From an uncultured Opitutia bacterium (GTDB lineage: Bacteria > Verrucomicrobiota > Verrucomicrobiia > Opitutales > Opitutaceae), in NCBI GenBank assembly GCA_903925425.1, contig CAIYFD010000326.1, positions 1-37,772 of the forward strand: a stretch of DNA of 37,772 bases. Direction: 5' to 3'. Of this stretch, positions 26,914 through 36,663 are shown piece by piece (within the stretch, counting starts at the first letter, position 1; each line of letters starts with the position of its first letter). The translations under genes were made by a program, and so were the position numbers. Under the pieces are notes generated by a model. That model was given only the letters and a program-made list of their open reading frames with translations, did not search any database and was not told the origin of the DNA.

Positions 26914-29900
26914 TTGCTTCAACGTGTGCCGTCAGCTGACAAGAATTTCGTCCATCTCCATGTCCACAGCGACTACTCCCTGCTGGACGGCGCATGCCGG
27001 ATCGACCGGTTGATGGATCGGGCGGTGGAGCTCGGCATGCCGGCCCTCGCCCTCACCGACCACGGCAATCTCTACGGCGCGATCGAGTTCTACAACACCG
27101 CCAAGTCCAAGGGCATCAAGCCACTGATCGGCTGCGAACTCTACCTCGTCGAGACCTCGCGCCTTGAGAAACACGGCCGGTCCGACGAGGGAAAGTCCAT
27201 CTTCCACCTCGGACTTCTCGCGAAGAATCTCCAAGGCTACCAGAACCTGCTCAAGCTGGTGTCCGACGCCCACCTCCGCGGTTTCTACTACAAGCCGCGC
27301 ACCGACCTCGAGACCCTCGCCAAGTTCTCCGGCGGCCTCATCGGCTTCTCCGGCTGCCTCGCCTCGCTCGTGCCACAGCACCTGCTGCACGACCGCTACG
27401 AGGACGCCCGCAAGGCCTGCGGTCGCTTCGTCGAGATCTTCGGCCGCGAGAACTACTTCATCGAGATCCAGGACCACGGCATTCCCGAGCAGGTGAAAAT
27501 CATTCCCGGCCTGCTCAAGCTCGCCGAGGAATTCAACCTGAACGTCATTGCCACGAACGACGTTCACTACGTCTGCGCCCAGGATCACGGCCCGCACGAC
27601 GCCATGCTCTGCATCCAGACCGGCGCCAAGATCGAGGATCAGAACCGCATGCGCTTCGACAGCCAGCAGTTCTATCTGAAGTCGCGTGACGAGATGGCGA
27701 AACTCTTCATCGAGGTGCCGGAGTCCGTCACGAACACCCAGCTCGTGGCCGAGATGTGCGACCTCACGATTCCCTTCCCCAAGGGCAGCGAGCGCTACCC
27801 GAAATACCCGCTGCCGCCCGAGGTGAAGACCGACCGCGCCGGTTACCTCCGCGAGCTCTGTCTCGGGGGCCTGAAGGACCGCTACCAACTCGAATACCAT
27901 ACCGCCGCCGAGCCGGGCCTCACCAAGACGCTCAGCGACCGGATCGACTTCGAGCTCTCGATCATCGCCAAGACCGGGTTCATCGACTACTTCCTCGTCG
28001 TCTGGGATTTCATCGCCTGGGCGAGAAAGCAGGGCATTCCCGTCGGCCCCGGCCGCGGCTCCGGCGCCGGCTGCCTCGTCGCCTACGTCCTCGGCATCAC
28101 CAACCTCGACCCGCTCCGCTTCAAGCTGCTCTTCGAGCGTTTCCTCAACCCCGAGCGCGTCTCGCCGCCCGACTTCGACATCGACTTCTGCATGCGCCGC
28201 CGCAGCGAGGTCATCGACTACGTCCGCCGGAAATACGGCAACGACTGCGTCGCGAACATCATCACCTACGGCACACTCGGGGCGAAGATGGTCATCCGCG
28301 ACGTTTCGCGGGTCCATAACCTGCCCTATGCCGACGCCGATCGGCTCGCGAAGATGGTGCCCGACGAGCTCAACATCACGCTCGAGTCCGCCCGCGACAA
28401 GTCCGCCGAGCTCCGCGAGGAGGTCACGAAGAACCCCGTCGCAAAAAAGATTTTCGAGCAGGCGCTCGTGCTCGAGGGCATGGTCCGCAACACCGGCAAG
28501 CACGCCGCCGGCATCATCATCACCGACCGCCCCCTCGAGGAGTTCGTCCCGCTGACCGAGCAGGAAGGCGACGTCACCGTGCAGTACGACATGAACGCCG
28601 TCGGCAAGCTCGGCCTGCTGAAGATGGACTTCCTCGGGCTGAAGACCCTCACGGTCATCGCCGACGCGGTGGACAACATCCGCCGCACCGCCGACCCGGC
28701 GTTCGACATCGAGAAAATCCCGTTCGAGGACCCGAAGACTTTTGCGCTGCTCAACTCCGGCCGCACCACCGGCGTGTTCCAGCTGGAATCCGGCGGCATG
28801 CAGAACCTCTGCCGCCAGATCGGGCTCTCCACGATCGATGAGATCGTCGCCCTCATCGCCCTCTTCCGCCCCGGCCCGATGGAGTGGATTCCCGACTATG
28901 TCCGCGGCAAGAAGGACCCGAGCACCGTCACCTTCCCCCACCCGCTGCTTGAGGAGGTGTGCCGCGAGACCTACGGCGTGATGGTCTATCAGGAGCAGGT
29001 CATGGAGGCCGCCAAAATCATCGCCGGCTACACGCTCGGCGGCGCCGACATGCTCCGCCGCGCGATGGGCAAGAAGGACGAGAAGGCCATGGCCGACGAG
29101 CGCGCGAAATTCGTCGAGGGCGCCAAGCGCGTGAACGACATCAACGAGAAGACCGCCAACTCGATCTTCGACATCCTGAACAAGTTTGCCGGCTACGGCT
29201 TCAACAAGTCGCACTCCGCCGCCTACGCCATCCTGAGCTACCAGACCGGTTTCCTGAAGGCGAACTACCCGGCGCAGTTCATGGCCGCCATGCTCAGCTC
29301 CGAGCTCGGCAACTCGGAAAAAGTCTCCCATTTCGTCGCCGAGTGCGAGGCCATGGGCCTGAAGGTCCTCGGGCCGGACGTGAACGAATCGCGGGAAATG
29401 TTCACCCCGGTGATTTCGGCGACTGCTGAAACCACCGCCAGCCGCCGACCCGACGCCGGACGGCATCTGACCATCCGTTTCGGTCTGGCAGGAATCAAAG
29501 GGGTCGGTGAACTCGCCGGCAAAAAGATCCTCGAGGAGCGCGAGACCAACGGCCCGTACGTCGACTTCGCCGACTTTGTCCGCCGCGTCGACGGCCGCGC
29601 GATCAACAAGCGCGTGCTCGAGCACCTCGTGAAGACCGGCGCCTTCGACTTCAGCGCCGCCGCGCGCAAGGGCCTCTTCGACGGCATCGACGCCGCGCTC
29701 GCCGGCGCCGCCGCCCAGGCCCGCGACAAGGCGGCCGGCCAGCACAGCTTCATGGACATGCTCGGCGAGGAGCCCGGCGCTGCACCGGCCACCGCTCCAC
29801 GCCCAACGCTCAACGCGGCAGTCTCAACCCAGAACTCAGAACCCAGAACCCTCCACCCCGCCGTGGATTTCACGGCGGCGGAGCGCCTCGCCTTCGAAAA

Positions 29901-30561
29901 GGAACTCCTCGGCTTTTACGTCACCGGCCATCCGATGAACAGTTACATCGGGGTCACCGAGGCGATCGACTCATTCCCAGTCGACGCCCTCCTACGGCAG
30001 CCGGATCGCACCGAGTTCCGCCTCTGCGGCATTGTGAGCAACATCACCAAGAAGCTCGCGAAGAAGGATAACCGCCCCTGGGCCGCCTTCACGCTCGCGA
30101 CGCGCAATGCCGCCCTGCCGCTCAACATGTTCGCCGACGCGTATGCCGCCTACGGCACCGTCCTCGCCGAAAACGCCGTCGTCCTCGTGCAGGGCAACAT
30201 CATCGCCGGCAACGAAGGCCCCCGGATCAACGTGAAGGAATGCTATCCGCTCGATGCCCAGGTCGCCGGCCTCGTGCGCAAGATCCTGTGGATCCTCCAT
30301 CCCGCGCATCCCGAGGTCCCTGACTTCCTCCGGCAGCTGCGCGAGACGCTCAACGGCCAGCCGGGCGACACCCGCGTGGAATTCGCCTTCCTCTTCGAGG
30401 ACCGGGTCGCACCCGTCGGCGAAGCCAGCAGCGCCCTGAGCTGGAAGCTCAACGGCACCACGCTCCAAAAACTCCGCGCCCACCCCGCCGTCGCCGGCCT
30501 CCGCTTCGAAACCCGCCGCCTCGAACTCAAGCAGGACCGCCGCTGGGGGAAACGCGGCTAG
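26914..30561 (+). CDS. dnaE: DNA polymerase III subunit alpha (TTG start in track)
   Basis: PHP domain FVHLHVHSDYSLLDGA; PDFDIDFCMRRR; GPGRGSGAGCLVAY; HSAAYAILSYQTGFLKANYPAQFMAA. Confidence 0.97.
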   Translation: MLQRVPSADKNFVHLHVHSDYSLLDGACRIDRLMDRAVELGMPALALTDHGNLYGAIEFYNTAKSKGIKPLIGCELYLVETSRLEKHGRSDEGKSIFHLGLLAKNLQGYQNLLKLVSDAHLRGFYYKPRTDLETLAKFSGGLIGFSGCLASLVPQHLLHDRYEDARKACGRFVEIFGRENYFIEIQDHGIPEQVKIIPGLLKLAEEFNLNVIATNDVHYVCAQDHGPHDAMLCIQTGAKIEDQNRMRFDSQQFYLKSRDEMAKLFIEVPESVTNTQLVAEMCDLTIPFPKGSERYPKYPLPPEVKTDRAGYLRELCLGGLKDRYQLEYHTAAEPGLTKTLSDRIDFELSIIAKTGFIDYFLVVWDFIAWARKQGIPVGPGRGSGAGCLVAYVLGITNLDPLRFKLLFERFLNPERVSPPDFDIDFCMRRRSEVIDYVRRKYGNDCVANIITYGTLGAKMVIRDVSRVHNLPYADADRLAKMVPDELNITLESARDKSAELREEVTKNPVAKKIFEQALVLEGMVRNTGKHAAGIIITDRPLEEFVPLTEQEGDVTVQYDMNAVGKLGLLKMDFLGLKTLTVIADAVDNIRRTADPAFDIEKIPFEDPKTFALLNSGRTTGVFQLESGGMQNLCRQIGLSTIDEIVALIALFRPGPMEWIPDYVRGKKDPSTVTFPHPLLEEVCRETYGVMVYQEQVMEAAKIIAGYTLGGADMLRRAMGKKDEKAMADERAKFVEGAKRVNDINEKTANSIFDILNKFAGYGFNKSHSAAYAILSYQTGFLKANYPAQFMAAMLSSELGNSEKVSHFVAECEAMGLKVLGPDVNESREMFTPVISATAETTASRRPDAGRHLTIRFGLAGIKGVGELAGKKILEERETNGPYVDFADFVRRVDGRAINKRVLEHLVKTGAFDFSAAARKGLFDGIDAALAGAAAQARDKAAGQHSFMDMLGEEPGAAPATAPRPTLNAAVSTQNSEPRTLHPAVDFTAAERLAFEKELLGFYVTGHPMNSYIGVTEAIDSFPVDALLRQPDRTEFRLCGIVSNITKKLAKKDNRPWAAFTLATRNAALPLNMFADAYAAYGTVLAENAVVLVQGNIIAGNEGPRINVKECYPLDAQVAGLVRKILWILHPAHPEVPDFLRQLRETLNGQPGDTRVEFAFLFEDRVAPVGEASSALSWKLNGTTLQKLRAHPAVAGLRFETRRLELKQDRRWGKRG
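29825..29853. repeat. Heptamer repeat inside dnaE
   Basis: CAACCCAGAACTCAGAACCCAGAACCCTC, encoding STQNSEPRTLHP. Confidence 0.7.
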
Positions 30562-30669
30562 GCCCGAACGGCAGGACTGGCCCGCTGATCCCGCCGGGGT
30601 CTTTCCGTTCCTTTCGGGGTTGCGAATGCTTGCCGTGGGCGGGCTCGAACGATTTCATGGCTCCCTTCC

Positions 30670-31884
30670 ATGTCCGACATCGCCGCCCTGAACCACGCCG
30701 CCAGCATCCTCGCCAAACTTGCCCCCGGCGATCGGGCCGACACCGCCCTGCGCGGCTACTTCGAGGCGCACCGCTATCTCCAGCCGTCCGCCCGCCGTGC
30801 GGTCAGCCATGCCATCTTCGTCTATTTCCGCTGGATCTCCTGGCTCGATCCCAAGGCTTCTGCGCAAAAACGCCTCGAGCAGGCCGACGACCTGCAGAAG
30901 CGCTTCGACACCGACCCGAAGTCCGCGAAACCCGAGACGCTCGCCATCCGCGCCGTGCCGGCCTGGGTCTGGGAAGAGGTTGCCCTGCCTGACGCCGAGA
31001 CCAAGGCCGCTTACCTGCGCCAGCTGCAGCGCGACCCGGCCCTCTGGCTCCGCGCCCGCCCCGGCCAGGCCAAGGCCCTCGTCAAATCCCTTGCCGCCGG
31101 CGAACTCGCGCCAACTTTCTCAATTCAGGATTCGGAGTTCAGAGTTCAGGGTCCGAATTCAACGCAGAACCCTGAACTCCAAACGCTGAACCTGATCGCC
31201 ACCGATGGGGTGCGATTCACCGGCGTCCAGGACCTCTTCAAGACCGAGCAGTTCAAGACCGGCGAGTTCGAGATCCAGGATCTCGCCTCACAGCTGGTCG
31301 GTATCGCCTGCGCGCCGAAGCCCGGCGAGACGTGGTGGGACACCTGCGCCGGCGAAGGCGGCAAGACCCTGCACCTCTGCGACCTGATGCAGAACAAGGG
31401 TGTCGTCTGGGCCAGTGACCGCCATTCGGGCCGACTTGAGACGCTCAAGCGCCGCACCTCCCGCGCGAAGCTCTTCAACTATCGCGCCGCGCTGTGGGAT
31501 GGCTCCCCGCGCCTACCCACGAAGGCCAAGTTCGACGGCATCCTCGTCGACGCGCCCTGCAGCGGCGTGGGCACGTGGCAGCGCAACCCGCAGGCCCGCT
31601 GGACCAGCTCCCTCAATGATGTCACCGAGCTCGCCGTCACGCAGCTCGCCCTGCTCAACCAGGTCGCCAACTCGCTCAAGCCCGGCGGACGCCTTGTCTA
31701 CTCCGTGTGCACCCTCACCCGCCGCGAAACCACCGGCGTGACCGAGGCCTTCAGCGCCGCCCACCCGGAGCTGGAGCCCGATCCGGTGTTTGGCCCGTCC
31801 GGCGGTGCCACTACGACACTCTGGCCGCACGAGTTCAACGCCAACGGCATGTTCCTTGCAGCCTGGCGGCGGAAAAAGGGCTAG
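30670..31884 (+). CDS. RsmB/NOP-family RNA cytosine-C5 methyltransferase
   Basis: WDTCAGEGGKTLHLCDLM, ILVDAPCSGVGTWQRNP, LVYSVCTLTRRE. Confidence 0.92.
   Translation: MSDIAALNHAASILAKLAPGDRADTALRGYFEAHRYLQPSARRAVSHAIFVYFRWISWLDPKASAQKRLEQADDLQKRFDTDPKSAKPETLAIRAVPAWVWEEVALPDAETKAAYLRQLQRDPALWLRARPGQAKALVKSLAAGELAPTFSIQDSEFRVQGPNSTQNPELQTLNLIATDGVRFTGVQDLFKTEQFKTGEFEIQDLASQLVGIACAPKPGETWWDTCAGEGGKTLHLCDLMQNKGVVWASDRHSGRLETLKRRTSRAKLFNYRAALWDGSPRLPTKAKFDGILVDAPCSGVGTWQRNPQARWTSSLNDVTELAVTQLALLNQVANSLKPGGRLVYSVCTLTRRETTGVTEAFSAAHPELEPDPVFGPSGGATTTLWPHEFNANGMFLAAWRRKKG
31122..31192. repeat. Heptamer/palindrome repeat inside the RsmB-like gene
   Basis: GGAGTTCAGAGTTCAGGGTCCGAATTCAACGCAGAACCCTGAACTCCAAACGCTGAACC; GAGTTCAGGGT (31142-31152) perfectly inverted at 31169-31179. 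Confidence 0.75.
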
Positions 31885-31900
31885 GGTCGACCAAACCTAC

Positions 31901-31973
31901 CCGCGGATAACGCAGATGAGCTCAGATATCTCGGAGACCCGCCGAGATCCGCGCCCATCCGCGTAATCCGCGG
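31901..31973. repeat. Long imperfect palindrome
   Basis: CCGCGGATAACGCAGATGAGCTCAGATATCTCGG versus CCGAGATCCGCGCCCATCCGCGTAATCCGCGG. Confidence 0.8.
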
Positions 31974-32005
31974 CAAAGTTTTCGCTGCTGCTGCCGTTCG
32001 CTTTT

Positions 32006-32803
32006 TTGCCTCCCGTGAAACCATCCACCGGATCCAAGATCACCGCCGAGACCGTCCGCGCTGATTTCAACGATCCCGTGGCGGTCGTGCATTACACCCG
32101 CGCCGCGCACTTCCTCGGGCTCTGGAAATCGGAGCGCTTGCTGATCGAGCGCTTTTTTCCTGACCGAACGGCACCCCTCCTCGAGGCCGGCTGCGGCAGC
32201 GGGCGCGTGGCCATCGGGCTCTGGGACCTGGATTTTCGCCAGATCACCGCCTTTGACTTCGCCGAGGAACTGGTCGCCCAGGCAAAAACCCTCGCCGCCG
32301 AACGCGGCGCCGGCGCCATCCGTTTCCTGCACGCCGACGCCACCCGCCTTGGGGAATGTCTTTTAATAGATGACGCTACTCCTCCGCCTTTCGGAGGAGC
32401 GCTGTTCATGTTCAACGGCCTGATGCAGATTCCGGGACGCGAGAATCGCCGGGCGGCGCTGCGCGGGCTGCAAGCGCGGTGCTCGGTCGGAGCGCCGTTG
32501 CTCTTCACGACCCACGATCGCGATCACTCGCCCGTGGAGCGCGCGAGCTGGCGGCTGGAACGGCTGCGCTGGGATCAAGGCAAGCAGGACCCACGCCTCG
32601 TGGAATTCGGCGACCGCTATTTTGAGGACGAGGCCGGGCGGACCTTCATGCACCTGCCCGACCGGACCGAGATCCTCGAGGATCTGGCCGCCACGGGCTG
32701 GCGCGGCGAATTCGACACCATGCGCCGCGAACTGACGCGCGAATCGGCCGCCGTGCGCGATTTCTCCGACGAATGCCGCTTCTGGGTGGCGCGGAAGGGT
32801 TGA
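32006..32803 (+). CDS. Class I SAM-dependent methyltransferase
   Basis: LLEAGCGSGRVAIGLWDLDFRQITAFDFAEELVAQAK motif I; ALFMFNGLMQIPGRENRRAAL. Confidence 0.88.
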   Translation: MPPVKPSTGSKITAETVRADFNDPVAVVHYTRAAHFLGLWKSERLLIERFFPDRTAPLLEAGCGSGRVAIGLWDLDFRQITAFDFAEELVAQAKTLAAERGAGAIRFLHADATRLGECLLIDDATPPPFGGALFMFNGLMQIPGRENRRAALRGLQARCSVGAPLLFTTHDRDHSPVERASWRLERLRWDQGKQDPRLVEFGDRYFEDEAGRTFMHLPDRTEILEDLAATGWRGEFDTMRRELTRESAAVRDFSDECRFWVARKG

Positions 32804-32846
32804 AGACTCCGCGCCGGCCACTACGGTCCGGCCAGGAACCCACCCG

Positions 32847-33329
32847 ATGAAATCGCTCCTCCTGCTCGCCCTGCTTTTGTCCGGCGGGATTCTGCGCGCC
32901 AATCCCGCCCGCCTGATCGCCTACGCGGTCAAGGCCGAACAGATCGAAGCCGCGCGGGAGATGACCGCCGACGAGTGCCGGCTGAAGCTCCCGACGCTCT
33001 GGACCGAGAACGTGGAGCTTAAACTCAATGCCTCCGCCCAGGTTTCCCATTCCGCCGGCGGCCGGACCGCGAACCTGCAGATCGACGCGGTACCGGTCGC
33101 GGGATCGAGCGCACTGCGCCTCAATCTGCTCTGGGCAGAAAGGGTCAAACCAGCCTCCGGGCCGGAGCGCCAGCGCAGCCTCAACACCCATGTGGTGATG
33201 CAGCCCGGCACGGCCATGGTCGTCGCGCGCAATCTGACGCAGGTCATCGCCAACGGGGAGAAGGTTGAGCAAATGAGCGGCGGCGTGATTTACGTGCTGG
33301 CCGTCTGGGCCGACAGCACGAAGCCGTAG
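32847..33329 (+). CDS. Exported protein of unknown function
   Basis: Signal peptide MKSLLLLALLLSGGILRA; in-frame ORF with typical codon use. Confidence 0.7.
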   Translation: MKSLLLLALLLSGGILRANPARLIAYAVKAEQIEAAREMTADECRLKLPTLWTENVELKLNASAQVSHSAGGRTANLQIDAVPVAGSSALRLNLLWAERVKPASGPERQRSLNTHVVMQPGTAMVVARNLTQVIANGEKVEQMSGGVIYVLAVWADSTKP

Positions 33330-33335
33330 GATCGA

Positions 33336-33545
33336 GGTAGGGCTGAGGCGGCGCCTCAGCCGCGATGCTTTCGGATTTTTCGCCACAGAGGCCCAGAGAG
33401 CACAGAGCCCAAGCCGCGTTGATTTTATTGGGCTCGGAAATCAGAAATCCGGGCACTCATCCGGTCCGACCTCTGTGAACTCTGTGCCTCTGTGGCAAAA
33501 CAGGTTCGGACCCAATCGCGGCTGACTCACCGAGTCAGCCCTGCC
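33336..33545. repeat. Paired-hairpin element with a CACAGAG palindrome nested between its hairpins (element E)
   Basis: GGTAG-GGCTGAGGC-GGC-GCCTCAGCC at left; GGCTGACTC-ACC-GAGTCAGCC-CTGCC at right; inside, TTTTTCGCCACAGAGGCCCAGAGAGCACAGAG versus CTCTGTGAACTCTGTGCCTCTGTGGCAAAA. Confidence 0.85.
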
Positions 33546-33549
33546 CCAA

Positions 33550-34356
33550 TCAATTCACCACGCGGACGCCTTCTCCATTCAGATGGATCCGCAATCCGTC
33601 ATAGGCCGGTTCAATTCCCGCGGGGAGCGTCGCCGCGAGCGCGGCGTGCTCGGTGAGATGCGTCAGGTGCGTGAGGTAGCTTGCCGGCGCGCCGATCTCC
33701 TGCGCGGCGGCCACGGCTTCGTCGATCGTCATGTGCGAGGGGTGCGACATCGGCCGGAGCCCGTCGAGCACCACCACGTCCGCGCCCCTGGCCAGCGCGA
33801 CCGCCTCGCGCGGGACCTGCTTGCAATCGTTGTAATAGGCGAACTTCCGACCCGTGCTCTTCTCCGTAAAGACAAGGCCGAGGGTATTGATCCCGCCGTG
33901 CGGCAGCAGCGTGGAGGCAATCGTACCCTGCGGGAGCTCGAGCACCGGCGGCATTTCCATCAGGCGGAATGCGGCATAACCCGGCACCAGCGGTTTCTCC
34001 AAAATGGCGTAAGGGTAGATCGCCAGGACCCGCGAGAGGCCCTCTTCCGTCGAGTATACCGGCAGCGAGTTGCCGCCGAGCAGGTCGCAGAAGCGCCGGA
34101 GGTCGTCCATGCCCACGATGTGGTCGGCGTGGCCGTGCGTGAGGATCACGAGGTCGGTGTGTTTCACCTGCTCACGACGGCACTGCAGCCGCAGCTCAGG
34201 GGCGGCGTCGATCTGGATGTGGAGGCCGTCCATCACGACATGGATCGAGGCGCGGGTCCGGCTGTTACGCGGATCCGTGGAGGAGCAGACCGCGCAATCG
34301 CAGGCGATCATCGGCACGCCCTGCGATGTGCCCGTTCCGAGAAAAATGACCTCCAT
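33550..34356 (-). CDS. MBL-fold metallohydrolase (PhnP-like)
   Basis: MEVIFLGTGTSQGVPMIACDCAVCSS, LTHGHADHIVGMDDLR, LDGLRPMSHPSHMTIDEA; start at 34356. Confidence 0.9.
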   Translation of the reverse strand: MEVIFLGTGTSQGVPMIACDCAVCSSTDPRNSRTRASIHVVMDGLHIQIDAAPELRLQCRREQVKHTDLVILTHGHADHIVGMDDLRRFCDLLGGNSLPVYSTEEGLSRVLAIYPYAILEKPLVPGYAAFRLMEMPPVLELPQGTIASTLLPHGGINTLGLVFTEKSTGRKFAYYNDCKQVPREAVALARGADVVVLDGLRPMSHPSHMTIDEAVAAAQEIGAPASYLTHLTHLTEHAALAATLPAGIEPAYDGLRIHLNGEGVRVVN

Positions 34357-34403
34357 GGGGAAAAGCCAACGGCACGCCTGCGCGCCGGGCAAACGCGAAA
34401 GCG

Positions 34404-34438
34404 GGGTTCAGGGTTCGGGGTTCGGGGTTCGGGGTCGG
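34404..34438. repeat. Tandem heptamer GGGTTCR array
   Basis: GGGTTCA-GGGTTCG-GGGTTCG-GGGTTCG-GGGTCGG. Confidence 0.9.
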
Positions 34439-34490
34439 AACAAGCCGGTTCCCTTTTGCGCTTCTTGCGCCATTTCGCGGCCAACAATCA

Positions 34491-34562
34491 GCCTGCTTCG
34501 TCCCACCCTTGGCGGGACTACGCAGGCCACGGTCGCGGCCGGCTCGTCGAGCCAGCCCTACC
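34491..34562. repeat. Composite: second-family hairpin followed by a CTACC-flanked 9-bp hairpin (element F)
   Basis: GCCTGC-TTC-GTCCCACC-CTT-GGCGGGAC-TAC-GCAGGC then GGCCGGCTC-GTC-GAGCCAGCC-CTACC. Confidence 0.8.
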
Positions 34563-34575
34563 CCTAACCATCGCA

Positions 34576-34608
34576 CAAAAAAGGCGCCCCTCTTGCGAGG
34601 AGCGCCTT
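34576..34608 (-). terminator. Intrinsic terminator of groEL
   Basis: Minus strand AAGGCGCTCCTCGCAAGAGGGGCGCCTTTTTT. Confidence 0.85.
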
Positions 34609-34633
34609 GGAGTGATTGAAATGCAGGCCCGAC

Positions 34634-36268
<1,635 letters not shown>

Positions 36269-36319
36269 TGTTTTAGATATTTAAGATTTAAGATTTCAGT
36301 TTTGAGATGACGCGAAGGG

Positions 36320-36616
36320 TTAGCCGATGACGCCGAGGATGTCGTCCTCACGCACCAAGGTGTACTTCTTCTCGTCGAGTTTCACCTCGGTGCCGCCGTA
36401 CTTGCTGATGAGCACGCGGTCGCCGACCTTGACCTCGAAGGGCGTGACCTTGCTGTCGTCGTTCTTCTTGCCGGTGCCGAGGGCGATGACCTTGGCCTCC
36501 TGGGGCTTTTCCTTGGCGGAGTCCGGGATGATGATGCCGCCGCGGACCTGCTCTTTTTCCTCGATGTGCTCGACGAGGACGCGATCACCGATGGGTTTGA
36601 TTTTAACGTTAGCCAT
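36320..36616 (-). CDS. groS: Co-chaperonin GroES
   Basis: [47 protein letters not shown]; start at 36616. Confidence 0.97.
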   Translation of the reverse strand: MANVKIKPIGDRVLVEHIEEKEQVRGGIIIPDSAKEKPQEAKVIALGTGKKNDDSKVTPFEVKVGDRVLISKYGGTEVKLDEKKYTLVREDDILGVIG

Positions 36617-36663
36617 ATTGGGTTGGATTTGGGTTGAGAGATGGAACTGGCGGTTGAACAGGA

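Noticed and set aside
26932-29745. 937-aa minus-strand ORF opposite dnaE
   Set aside because: Exact antisense of conserved dnaE codons; repetitive V/E/L/G/D text without domains.
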